This document shows positions 37,699 through 46,148 of a DNA stretch of 64,000 nucleotides, piece by piece. The notes below the pieces were generated by a model. That model worked only from the letters and a program-made list of their open reading frames with translations, was not told the DNA's origin and did no database searches. The stretch is from Ardenticatenaceae bacterium (GTDB taxonomy: Bacteria; Chloroflexota; Anaerolineae; Promineifilales; Promineifilaceae). The stretch spans positions 98,640 to 162,639 of the forward strand of contig JACKBN010000014.1 in the NCBI GenBank assembly GCA_020634565.1, given 5' to 3'. How positions within the stretch are numbered: position 1 is the first letter of the stretch; every line of letters starts with the position of its first letter. The translations under genes were made by a program, and so were the position numbers.

Positions 37699-38630
37699 CA
37701 AGAAATATCCAGAAACCAAATGGGCAATCGCTGCCCGGTTGGCTTAAAGCCAAACTTCGTATAAAGCTTTTGCGATGATAAATTTTCCACCTGCGTGTTT
37801 AGCGAAACAGAATACAAGCCTCGCCGATGATAATTGGCAAAAGCATGCCGCAGCAAAGCCGATCCAATACCCAGCCCCTGCTTCTCCGGACTCACCGTGA
37901 GCCGCACCAAATGTGCCCCCGCTTCAGCAACAGCACTTAACTGGTACCCCACATGCTCGCCATCCAGCTGCGCCACATCAAAGCTAAAAGCTTGTGGGCG
38001 AGCAATAGCCATCGCCCTGGCACTTTGCCGCCAGATGGGGGTAAAGGCCGCCACCTCTAACGCTTCCAGCGCCTCATAATCCGTAGAGCGCACCTCGCGA
38101 ATCAGCAAACCCGGCACTTGGGACGTTGGCGGCAGCACATCATCTTCTTTAACATACGTTTCAATCGCGCTGCCTTCATAAAATCCCCACTGCGGCAGCC
38201 AGGGACATGGCCACTCTTCCACAGTTAACCAGGCCAACTGGGTGACGCCTTGCTGACGCAGCGCCGGCAGCGCCTTAGCCAACAGGTCAGCCAATGTTTG
38301 TTCCACGTCCAACGAATCCCGAATAGCCACCAACCGCACCCAGGCGGCTGGCAATGGATCGGGCGCTACTGCCAAACAGGCATCCATCTCTGGACTGTCC
38401 TGAAAAAGGATAGCCGACAGACTATTTTTGCTCGTCTCGGGCTGCGGTTTGGGCAGCACCACAAAGCCAGGTGCCCCAATCCAATCGCCGGGCAAATGCC
38501 AATCAACATGCAGATGCGTATAAACGGCCGAATTTAACAGCCGCAAGATAGCCCCCGCATCCCCTTTTGTTGCCTTGCGCATGCCGCCTAAATCATTGCG
38601 GGCACGCGACCAAAGGTTTGCTAATTCCAT
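37698..38630 (-). CDS. GNAT acetyltransferase, tandem-domain
   Basis: 310 residues from ATG 38630 (an upstream GTG at 38645 gives five more). The C-terminal half (~165-305) is a clear GNAT: VAAFTPIWRQS, then the acetyl-CoA site HLVRLTVSPEKQGLGIGSALLRHAF and YSVSLNTQVENLSSQKLYTKFGFKPTG. The N-terminal half (~18-155) appears to be a degenerate GNAT copy, as in other two-domain proteins. Substrate unknown. It precedes, and is translationally coupled to, the Gly-rich membrane protein. Confidence 0.83.
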   Translation of the reverse strand: MELANLWSRARNDLGGMRKATKGDAGAILRLLNSAVYTHLHVDWHLPGDWIGAPGFVVLPKPQPETSKNSLSAILFQDSPEMDACLAVAPDPLPAAWVRLVAIRDSLDVEQTLADLLAKALPALRQQGVTQLAWLTVEEWPCPWLPQWGFYEGSAIETYVKEDDVLPPTSQVPGLLIREVRSTDYEALEALEVAAFTPIWRQSARAMAIARPQAFSFDVAQLDGEHVGYQLSAVAEAGAHLVRLTVSPEKQGLGIGSALLRHAFANYHRRGLYSVSLNTQVENLSSQKLYTKFGFKPTGQRLPIWFLDIS

Positions 38631-38753
38631 AACGCTATTGTACACTACATAATCATTTTTTCTGATAGTCTGGCCTTATTCCTATATATCCTCTATCCAA
38701 TCCGTATCGTTGTCAAATATGGGGTAAGTGCAGCGTAAAATTCTAGGAAACAA

Positions 38754-39770
38754 ATGGGCAGTAAGCCGAAAGACAGAACCCTCGAAACCACTATCGCGAG
38801 TTTGACCAAACGGTTTGGCGAAGGCGCCATTATGCGTTTGGGCGAAGCCCAGCACATGCAGGTGGAAGTGATTCCAACTGGCGCTTTGGCCTTGGATATT
38901 GCGCTAGGGGTTGGGGGTATGCCACGTGGCCGCGTCATTGAAATCTATGGGCCCGAATCATCTGGTAAGACGACAATTTGCCAACACGTCATTGCCGAAG
39001 CGCAGAAACGCGACGGAATTTGTGCTTTTATCGACATGGAACATGCCCTCGACCCGGTTTATGCCGAGCGATGTGGTGTCGATATAAATAATTTGTATGT
39101 CTCACAACCAGATACGGGTGAGCAAGCTTTGGAAATTGCCGAAGCCCTCATTCGCTCGGGCACAATGGATGTGGTTGTTGTGGATTCTGTAGCAGCATTG
39201 GTTCCCCGCGCCGAAATTGAAGGCGAGATGGGAGATGCACACGTAGGATTGCAAGCACGTTTAATGTCACAGGCTTTGCGTAAATTGTCTGGTGTCATTA
39301 AGCAAACCAATACCGTTGTTATTTTTACTAACCAGCTACGCTCCAAAATTGGCGTTATGTTTGGCAGCCCCGAAACCACCAGTGGTGGGAATGCGCTCAA
39401 GTTTTATGCGTCTGTGCGCATAGATATTCGGCGTGTTCAGGCTATCAAGGTTGGCGCTGACGTAGTGGGAAATCGTACTCGGGTAAAGATTAAGAAAAAC
39501 AAGGTAGCTCCTCCGTTCACCGATGCTGAATTTGACATCATGTACAATGAAGGTATCTCAAAAACTGGTTGTATTGTGGATCTCGGTGTGGAATATGACG
39601 TTCTAGAAAAACGAGGCGCGTTTTTCCGATATGGCGAAACGCTGCTGGGTCAAGGACGTGAAAATGCCAAACAGTTTCTGCAGGAAAATGCAGAAATTTG
39701 TGATGAGATCGAAACCGTCATTCGTCAAAAAGCTGGCTTGCCTCTTGTAGAACCACTGTCTGAAGGATAA
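38754..39770 (+). CDS. recA: Recombinase A
   Basis: 338 residues, TAGGAAA before ATG 38754. Walker A GPESSGKTTICQHVI (~65-79), Walker B VVVVDSVAALVPRAE, DNA-binding loops L1 (EIEGEMGDAHVGLQARLMSQALRKL) and L2 (FGSPETTSGGNALKFYAS). RecA forms filaments on single-stranded DNA for recombination and the SOS response. It is followed by recX. The coding region contains no copy of the ACGGCCGT palindrome, in contrast with most genes here. Confidence 0.98.
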   Translation: MGSKPKDRTLETTIASLTKRFGEGAIMRLGEAQHMQVEVIPTGALALDIALGVGGMPRGRVIEIYGPESSGKTTICQHVIAEAQKRDGICAFIDMEHALDPVYAERCGVDINNLYVSQPDTGEQALEIAEALIRSGTMDVVVVDSVAALVPRAEIEGEMGDAHVGLQARLMSQALRKLSGVIKQTNTVVIFTNQLRSKIGVMFGSPETTSGGNALKFYASVRIDIRRVQAIKVGADVVGNRTRVKIKKNKVAPPFTDAEFDIMYNEGISKTGCIVDLGVEYDVLEKRGAFFRYGETLLGQGRENAKQFLQENAEICDEIETVIRQKAGLPLVEPLSEG

Positions 39771-39874
39771 CCCCGACAGCTGGTTTTGCCTGTTTCCAAC
39801 TAAAATTTAACTGAATAAACGGCCGTTTCTCGGCATCTAACTGCTTTTCGGCATGGTCCGACAGTGCTCTGTCT

Positions 39875-40522
39875 ATGGGTAAGATCACGGCATTAACAAG
39901 ACAAAAACGGAACCCAGACCGCATCAATGTCTTTATTGATGGCGCTTTTGCTTTTGGTCTGGCAGAAATTACGGCCGCTTACCTGCGCGTGGGTCAAACC
40001 CTGTCGCCTGAAGAAATTGAAAAGCTCCAGGGCGCAGATCAAGTTGAAAAAGCCAAAGATGTTGCCATTCGCTACATTGAATATCGGCCTCGAAGCGTTG
40101 CTGAAACACGGCGACATCTACAAAAAAAAGAATATCCAGACGCCGTCATTGAGCAGGTGGTTGAAAGATTAGAAGCAGTAAACCTGCTCAACGATGCCGA
40201 CTTTGCCCGCTATTGGGTAGAACAACGTGAAACATTCAAACCACGCAGCAAAATTGCTATACAGCAAGAGCTGCGCCAAAAAGGTATTGACCGCACGCTC
40301 ATCGACACAGCGGTGACTGATGTTGATGAGTTAGCTGCCGCAACACAGGCAGCAGAGGCTAAGGCACGTCGCTGGGGCACGCTGCCCGAGCAGCAGTTTC
40401 GCCAAAAACTGGGCGGCTTTTTGCAGCGCCGTGGGTTTGGCTATGACATTGTAAGAGAAGTAACTGAAGCGCTTTGGGCTGAATATGGCACCGAAGACTC
40501 AGAAGCAAACGACCCATACTAG
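39875..40522 (+). CDS. recX: RecX regulatory protein
   Basis: 215 residues. RecX helical repeats are visible: AKDVAIRYIEYRPRSVAETRRHLQKKEYPDAVIEQVVERLEAVNLLNDADFARYWVEQRE, then PRSKIAIQQELRQKGIDRTLID. RecX binds and inhibits the RecA filament; the recA-recX order is conserved in many bacteria. N-terminal ~45 residues with TALTRQKRNPDRINVFIDG form the family beta extension. 104 bases separate it from recA. Confidence 0.93.
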   Translation: MGKITALTRQKRNPDRINVFIDGAFAFGLAEITAAYLRVGQTLSPEEIEKLQGADQVEKAKDVAIRYIEYRPRSVAETRRHLQKKEYPDAVIEQVVERLEAVNLLNDADFARYWVEQRETFKPRSKIAIQQELRQKGIDRTLIDTAVTDVDELAAATQAAEAKARRWGTLPEQQFRQKLGGFLQRRGFGYDIVREVTEALWAEYGTEDSEANDPY

Positions 40523-40616
40523 AAAGCAAACCATTGCTTTCGACAGTGAAAGCGTATGAAACTATTTATTTGTTTCAAAATTTATTGTCGCTCTCACTTT
40601 AACAAGGAGATCAACT

Positions 40617-42146
40617 ATGCCAGCAATTTATGGTGGGCTGGGCGCAATCCTCGGTATCCTCATTGGTGCCGCTGTGGTTTATTATCTAATCAGACCACAG
40701 GTTGAGCAGAAAGTTGCCGCTGTTGAGCGGGAACTGGAAGAACGCCGCACCCTGACCGAAAAAGAAACAACAGAAATTCTAGAAATCTCCAGACAAGAAG
40801 CACAGCAAATTCGTTTGGAGGCCGAAAAAACAATTGAACGTCGCTATCAAGATTTAGCCCGCGCCGAAGAGCGTGTAGATCGCCGCAGCGAAAATCTGGA
40901 TAAACAAGTAAAGAAGATGGAGCATCGGGAGGCGGTACTAAACAAGCGACAGAGCCGCCTCGACAAGCGGCAAAACCGTTTGGAGACAATTGAGCAAGAA
41001 CGTCGCCAGGAATTAGAACAGATCGCGGCGCTCACCTCTGAAGAAGCCAAGCAATTGCTCTTAGAGGATGTGGAAAAAGAGTCTCGCCAGGATATGGCGC
41101 GCATCATGCGCGAAATTGAGGATGAGGCTAAAGAAAACGCCAACCAAAAAGCGCGCGAACTGGTGGTGATGGCCATCCAGCGCATTGCCAGCGATCAGGT
41201 GGCGGAACAAACGGTTTCTATGGTGCAGCTGCCGAACGAGGAGATGAAGGGACGGATTATTGGCCGAAACGGCCGTAACATTCGTGCCTTTGAGCAAGCC
41301 GCCGGGGTAGATATTGTGGTGGATGACACGCCTGAGACGGTTTCCGTTTCCAGCTTTGATCCGGTCCGCCGTGAAGCAGCTCGTCGGGCGCTGGAGAAAT
41401 TGATTACGGACGGCCGTATTCACCCCGCCCGCATCGAAAAGCTCATCAAAGATGCCACCACAGAAGTGGAACAAGACATGAAAGAGGCCGGTGAGCAAGC
41501 AGCTTATGAGGCCAACGTACATGGGCTCCACCCGCAGGTTATCAAAATGTTGGGCCGACTGAAATATCGGACTTCATTTGGGCAGAACCAACTTTACCAT
41601 TCTGTGGAAGCGTCGAAGATTGCGGCCGTTTTAGCCGCCGAACTCAACGCCAACATCGACATTGCCAAGATGGGTGCCCTGCTCCACGACATCGGCAAAG
41701 CAATGGACCACGATCAGGAAGGCACCCATGCCATGCTCGGCGCTGAATTCTGTAAGCGTTTCAAAGTGCCGGGGCTGGTCATCAATGCCATTGCCGCCCA
41801 CCACCATGAAGTAGAACCAGAAAGCGTGGAAGCGATCATCGTGGAAGCCGCCGACGCCATTTCGGGGGCACGTCCAGGGGCACGTCGTGAAAGTCTGGAG
41901 AATTACATCAAACGCGTCCGTACGCTCGAAGAAATTGCCACCACCTTCCAGGGTGTGGAAAGCGCCTACGCGCTACAGGCTGGTCGTGAAATCCGCATTT
42001 TGGTGAAGCCAGACAAAATTGACGATCTGGAAGCGATGCGCCTCTCCAAAAACATCGCCAAGACCATTGAAGAAAGTATGCAATACCCTGGCCAGATTCA
42101 GGTTACGGTTATCCGCGAAACCCGCGCCGTAGGCTTCGCCAAATAA
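40617..42146 (+). CDS. rny: Ribonuclease Y
   Basis: 509 residues, AAGGAG before ATG 40617. N-terminal membrane helix (~5-25), long charged coiled coil (~30-190), KH domain (GRIIGRNGRNIRAFEQAAGVDIVVDDTPETVSVSSFDPVRRE at ~215-255), and HD domain with HSVEASKIAAVLAAE and LLHDIGKAMDHDQEG. This membrane-anchored endoribonuclease starts mRNA decay. Its position behind recA-recX follows the order found in many Firmicutes and Chloroflexota. A terminator follows at 42170. Confidence 0.96.
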   Translation: MPAIYGGLGAILGILIGAAVVYYLIRPQVEQKVAAVERELEERRTLTEKETTEILEISRQEAQQIRLEAEKTIERRYQDLARAEERVDRRSENLDKQVKKMEHREAVLNKRQSRLDKRQNRLETIEQERRQELEQIAALTSEEAKQLLLEDVEKESRQDMARIMREIEDEAKENANQKARELVVMAIQRIASDQVAEQTVSMVQLPNEEMKGRIIGRNGRNIRAFEQAAGVDIVVDDTPETVSVSSFDPVRREAARRALEKLITDGRIHPARIEKLIKDATTEVEQDMKEAGEQAAYEANVHGLHPQVIKMLGRLKYRTSFGQNQLYHSVEASKIAAVLAAELNANIDIAKMGALLHDIGKAMDHDQEGTHAMLGAEFCKRFKVPGLVINAIAAHHHEVEPESVEAIIVEAADAISGARPGARRESLENYIKRVRTLEEIATTFQGVESAYALQAGREIRILVKPDKIDDLEAMRLSKNIAKTIEESMQYPGQIQVTVIRETRAVGFAK

Positions 42147-42169
42147 ATCTAAGTTTCAAGTAAAAGCAA

Positions 42170-42197
42170 AAAAAGGACGCTCTCGGGCGTCCTTTTT
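42170..42197. terminator. Bidirectional intrinsic terminator
   Basis: AAAAAGGACGC (42170-42180), loop TCTCGG, GCGTCCTTTTT (42187-42197). It lies between rny (+) and the aldo/keto reductase gene (-) and can end both transcripts. Confidence 0.92.
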
Positions 42198-42221
42198 GTT
42201 TTTAAACCTGTGAAAGTTTCT

Positions 42222-43202
42222 TTACTGGTGGCCCAGGATGGGATGTGGTCTGTACGGCGCTTCGATGCGTTCGATTTCCTCTTCTGAAAGGGAAATGTCC
42301 ACTGCGGCAGCAGCCTGTTCCAGGTGATGCATTTTGGTGGCGCCAATAATCGGGGCCGTCACGCCAGGCTTGTGCAGCAACCAGGCCAGCGCAATTTGGG
42401 CCGGAGAGAATCCCTTTTCCTCAGCAATGGCAACAACCGCATCCACCACATCAAAATCATGGGATTCATAGTACATGCCTTTGGCAAACTCATCGCTTTT
42501 GGCTCTGGTGGTGGGATCACTTTCATCTCGCTTGCGATTACCAGCCAGAAAACCCCGAGCCAGCGGGCTCCAGGGAATGACGCCCACGCCTTGATCACGG
42601 CAAAGCGGCAGCATTTCTCGCTCCTCTTCACGGTAAACAGCATTCATGTGGTTTTGCATGGCAGAAAAACGGGTCCAACCGTGCAAATCGGCCGTGTACT
42701 GTGCCTTGGCAAATTGCCAGGCATACATGCTGGAAGCGCCAATATAGAGCGCCTTGCCCGCTTTCACTACATCGTGCAGCGCTTCCATTGTTTCTTCGAT
42801 AGGGGTATCGTAATCCCAGCGGTGAATCTGGTAGAGATCAACGTAATCGGTGCCCAAACGACGCAGCGAATTATCAATCCCTTCCATAATATGCTTGCGT
42901 GACAAACCGCCTCCGTTGGGGCCTTTGCCGATGGGGAAATATACTTTTGTGGCCAGCACAATTTCGTCGCGATTGATAAATTCTTTGAGGAGTCGCCCCG
43001 TAACTTCTTCGCTGACGCCTAGTGAATACATATCGGCCGTATCGAAGAAGTTGATGCCCAATTCCACGGCACGCTTCACAAACGGCCGTGCTGCACTTTC
43101 GTCCAAAACCCAATCTCGCCATTCCGGGGTGCCATAGCTCATCATCCCCAGGCAAATGCGAGAAACCTTCAGGCCAGTTTGGCCTAAATTTACGTATTCC
43201 AT
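42222..43202 (-). CDS. Aldo/keto reductase
   Basis: 326 residues, a (beta/alpha)8 AKR with the catalytic Asp/Tyr of NFFDTADMYSLGVSEEVTGRLL, the Lys in VLATKVYF, and the His in YQIHRWDYDTPIEETMEAL. NADPH-site segments VGVIPWSPLARGFLAGN and TAPIIGATKMHHLEQA are present. The sequence resembles general alcohol/sugar-type reductases (YajO/Tas-like). Substrate unknown; the cupin gene 37 bases upstream on the same strand may be cotranscribed. Confidence 0.92.
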   Translation of the reverse strand: MEYVNLGQTGLKVSRICLGMMSYGTPEWRDWVLDESAARPFVKRAVELGINFFDTADMYSLGVSEEVTGRLLKEFINRDEIVLATKVYFPIGKGPNGGGLSRKHIMEGIDNSLRRLGTDYVDLYQIHRWDYDTPIEETMEALHDVVKAGKALYIGASSMYAWQFAKAQYTADLHGWTRFSAMQNHMNAVYREEEREMLPLCRDQGVGVIPWSPLARGFLAGNRKRDESDPTTRAKSDEFAKGMYYESHDFDVVDAVVAIAEEKGFSPAQIALAWLLHKPGVTAPIIGATKMHHLEQAAAAVDISLSEEEIERIEAPYRPHPILGHQ

Positions 43203-43239
43203 TTATAAAACTCCTTTCGTGCTTATTTGCAGAAAGGGG

Positions 43240-43566
43240 CTATTTTACCGAACGTTGGGCTTCCAGACACACGACGCCGTTTTTGCCAGCCACCGCATTA
43301 TGCATAACGCCGGGTGGCAAATTCAGCCGATCGCCTGGAAAGAGTGTGGTTGGTTCCCCTTCAATCGGAAAGCCAAAAGTGATAGATCCGGCCACAATCA
43401 TGATCACTTTTTCATACTTGTGTTCATGAGCAGGAAAGATATCTTGAGGGTTGCTGGCCCATCTGTATGGCTCCAGACCTTCTGATACCATTTGCTGATA
43501 AAGTGTTGACTCATTAGGTGCTTCGGCACGAGCCCATTTTTGAATATGAATGATGTGGGTTTTCAT
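43240..43566 (-). CDS. Small cupin-fold protein
   Basis: 108 residues. Cupin motif 1 is FPAHEHKYEKVIMIVAGSITFGF and motif 2 is LPPGVMHNAVAG, so two His of the first motif and one of the second keep the metal site. Single-domain cupins bind sugars, hormones or metals, and need genetic context to interpret; the context here is only an aldo/keto reductase. ATG 43566. Confidence 0.85.
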   Translation of the reverse strand: MKTHIIHIQKWARAEAPNESTLYQQMVSEGLEPYRWASNPQDIFPAHEHKYEKVIMIVAGSITFGFPIEGEPTTLFPGDRLNLPPGVMHNAVAGKNGVVCLEAQRSVK

Positions 43567-43727
43567 CTACCGGTCTCCTCCATGACCGTTACTTCCTGGT
43601 GCATGCGTAAGTGACAAAAAATCTACATAAAGGATACGGTTTGCCGCAGTAAAAGACAATTGAACTGGTGTACTGGCTTATTTGGCCTATATGGTCACGC
43701 TTTCTTCATGCGAAGCTGTTTGGTTCT

Positions 43728-43736
43728 TGCTATAAT
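43728..43736 (+). promoter_or_regulatory. Extended -10 promoter element
   Basis: TGCTATAAT with perfect TATAAT at 43731-43736 and TG one base upstream, 10 bases ahead of ATG 43746. The string TTGCTATAATCC is identical to that of the tRNA promoter at 36113. No good -35 is seen. The short distance implies a very short or absent leader. Confidence 0.6.
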
Positions 43737-43745
43737 CCCGCCACT

Positions 43746-44789
43746 ATGGAAAGTTCTGGTCAAAATCGACGTCAATTTTGGGTGGGCATTGGTACAAGCG
43801 TTGTTTCCATTGTCATTATTTTGTTGCTGATAGACCCCAGCGAAATTATTGACTCCCTAAAGCAAGCCGACCTTTCTTACATTGGTCTGAGTGCCCTGGG
43901 CATTCTTGTTTTTATGATGATTCGGGCCATTCGCTGGCGCTACATGCTGGCCAACGAAATTTCCTGGGTGAAAACCTTCCATATTCAAAACATTGGCTAT
44001 ATGTTTAACATGGTGCTGCCGCTGCGTTTAGGTGACGTGGCCCGGGCTGTGCTGATTGGCAATGTGCCGCCTATTACTCTAGCTCGGGGGCTTTCTACGA
44101 TGGTGGTAGAGCGCATTCTAGACATGATGTTTATCGTAGCGCTGTTGCCTTTTACACTGACTGAAGTGGTGAGTTTGCCCGCCTGGATGCAGGACGGCGC
44201 TCGCGCCTCGGGCATTGTCGCCGTCGCGGCAATTGGCATCCTGATTGTGGCCGCCAATCAACGCAAGTTAGCCAATCGCTGGGGTACGGCCGTTCTCAAC
44301 CGCATCCCCTTTTTAGATACCGAACAGTGGATCGGCCGTATGAACGAGCTTCTAGATGGCCTCGGCAGCCTCACCCGCCTAAAAGACAGCCTCGTCCTCG
44401 TTTTTTTGAGCATTGCCGTCTGGATTCCTATTTTGTTTGCTTACCGCTGGGGCATTCAGGGCGTGGGCGGGCAGGTTTCCTTATTGGGGGCCAGCTTTGT
44501 GGTGTGCGCGGCGGCGCTAAGCATTGCCCTACCCTCGTCACCAGGGCAGATTGGCGTGTTTCACATTGGTGTCACGGCCGCCATGCTGGCCTTGGGGCAA
44601 AGCGACGGCACATCTGGCGGCTTTGCCGTGGTGTATCATGCCCTTAACTTAATCAGCATGATTATCCTGGGACTTATTGGCCTAACAAGCACTGGCGCGA
44701 CGTTTAGCAGCGTTATCGAAACCACGCAACGCTTCGTCCGGCGGCAACAAAAAGAGGAAGAGACAGATATAAGCAAAATTGACGGGTAA
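43746..44789 (+). CDS. Flippase-like / LPG synthase-type transmembrane protein (UPF0104)
   Basis: 347 residues from ATG 43746; the longer frame from 43668 covers the promoter. Eight or so membrane helices. Family features include SALGILVFMMIRAIRWRYML, the polar motif IGYMFNMVLPLRLGDVARAVLIG, and VERILDMMFIVALLPF. Relatives (YbhN, AglD, MprF N-terminal half) translocate or use lipid-linked substrates. It precedes a GT4 glycosyltransferase and a GT-C protein, so a part in building or flipping a lipid-linked sugar is plausible (inference). Confidence 0.87.
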   Translation: MESSGQNRRQFWVGIGTSVVSIVIILLLIDPSEIIDSLKQADLSYIGLSALGILVFMMIRAIRWRYMLANEISWVKTFHIQNIGYMFNMVLPLRLGDVARAVLIGNVPPITLARGLSTMVVERILDMMFIVALLPFTLTEVVSLPAWMQDGARASGIVAVAAIGILIVAANQRKLANRWGTAVLNRIPFLDTEQWIGRMNELLDGLGSLTRLKDSLVLVFLSIAVWIPILFAYRWGIQGVGGQVSLLGASFVVCAAALSIALPSSPGQIGVFHIGVTAAMLALGQSDGTSGGFAVVYHALNLISMIILGLIGLTSTGATFSSVIETTQRFVRRQQKEEETDISKIDG

Positions 44790-44839
44790 GCCATTTTTAA
44801 AAGCAGTGTGTATGTAAAACCAAAAGCACGGACTTATTT

Positions 44840-46063
44840 ATGAAGATTGTTGAAGTATTAACTTATTATCGCCCCTGGGTAAGTGGCCTGACAATTTACG
44901 TCGAACGACTGAGCAAAGCATTGGCCCGACAGGGACACGACGTCACCGTTTTAACCTCACAATATGACCCCAACCTGCCTTTGTACGATGTGATTGAAGG
45001 CGTGAAGGTGGTGCGCATACCGGTGGCGGCGCGGGTAAGCAAAGGGGTACTCATGCCCGGCTTTGGCCCGATGGCCTGGAAGCTGGCCCAACAAGCAGAT
45101 GTTTTACACCTGCATTTGCCCCAGTTTGACGCGCCAGGTGTGGCCATGCGCGGCCGTATTTTGGGTAAACCGGTTGTGCTCACCTACCACTGCGATCTGC
45201 AACTGCCTACCGGCAGCTTCAATCGCCTGGTGGATCGCGTGGTGCAGTCGATGAATCAACTGGCGGGAAAACTGTCTGACGCCGTGGTGACCTATACCCG
45301 CGATTATGGCACGCACTCCCCCTTCTTATCCCAATTTTTGGATGAAAAGCTGCACATCATTCCACCGCCAGTGGAACTGCCCGATTATAATTCAGCCGAT
45401 GTGCAAGCATTCCGCCAAAAGCACAATTTGGGGGATGAGCCAGTCATCGGCATTATTTGCCGCCTGGCTGCTGAAAAAGGGGTGGAAGTGCTGCTAAAAG
45501 CGCTGCCCATTGTGCGGGAGGCGTTCCCCAACGTGCGCGTTTTGCAGGCTGGACAATATGAAAACATTATTGGTGAAGAGGCATATGCTGCTCGGTTGGC
45601 CCCGTTCTTTGAACAGTATAAAGATCATTACCACTTGCTAGGCAACATTGAAGGATCAGAATTGAGCGCCTTTTACAACTGTCTGGACTGCCTGTGCGTA
45701 CCCAGCCTAAACAGCACAGAGAGTTTTGGCCTGGTGCAAATCGAAGCGATGCAAAATGAGGTGCCAGTGGCTGCGTGTGCTTTGCCGGGCGTGCGTCAGC
45801 CAGTAACCATGACGGGCATGGGCGAAGTTACGGCCGTTTCCGACCACCAAGCCCTCGCCCAAGCCATCATCAACATTTTGGGCAATAAAGCCGCCTACCA
45901 ACGCGATGCCGAACTGATAGGGACCACCTTTTCGCCAGATGAGACGGCAAAAGCATATGTGGCCCTCTTCGAAAAATTACAGCGCGGCAAGCTCATCGGC
46001 AAGACCATTGAACCGGCTGCCTACGATCGTTTGCGAGCCATGCGCGACAAGTACGGCCGTTAA
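44840..46063 (+). CDS. GT4-family glycosyltransferase
   Basis: 407 residues. N-terminal VSGLTIYVERLSKALARQGHDVTVLT is the GT-B acceptor domain start; the C-terminal donor site shows GIICRLAAEKGVEVLLKALPIV and PSLNSTESFGLVQIEAMQNEVPVAA with the conserved EX7E. Retaining enzymes of this type add nucleotide-sugar-derived hexoses to lipids or glycans. It lies 50 bases behind the flippase-like gene and ahead of the methyltransferase/GT-C fusion, suggesting a shared glycolipid pathway. Cytosolic, membrane-associated. Confidence 0.9.
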   Translation: MKIVEVLTYYRPWVSGLTIYVERLSKALARQGHDVTVLTSQYDPNLPLYDVIEGVKVVRIPVAARVSKGVLMPGFGPMAWKLAQQADVLHLHLPQFDAPGVAMRGRILGKPVVLTYHCDLQLPTGSFNRLVDRVVQSMNQLAGKLSDAVVTYTRDYGTHSPFLSQFLDEKLHIIPPPVELPDYNSADVQAFRQKHNLGDEPVIGIICRLAAEKGVEVLLKALPIVREAFPNVRVLQAGQYENIIGEEAYAARLAPFFEQYKDHYHLLGNIEGSELSAFYNCLDCLCVPSLNSTESFGLVQIEAMQNEVPVAACALPGVRQPVTMTGMGEVTAVSDHQALAQAIINILGNKAAYQRDAELIGTTFSPDETAKAYVALFEKLQRGKLIGKTIEPAAYDRLRAMRDKYGR

Positions 46064-46079
46064 CAAAACCCAACCACCG

Positions 46080-46139
46080 TTTTCGCAGACTGCACAGATC
46101 AAGCACCAGATATCTGCGAAATCTGTGTCACCTGTGGAT
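46080..46139. repeat. CGCAGAC / ATCTGCGAAAT spacer repeat
   Basis: CGCAGACTGCACAGAT and ATATCTGCGAAATCTGTG form an imperfect inverted pair in the spacer behind the GT4 gene. Same motif class as 33261 and 63143. It separates the GT4 stop from the likely GTG start at 46149 of the next gene, arguing against the longer upstream frame. Confidence 0.65.
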
Positions 46140-46148
46140 AAAACATCA

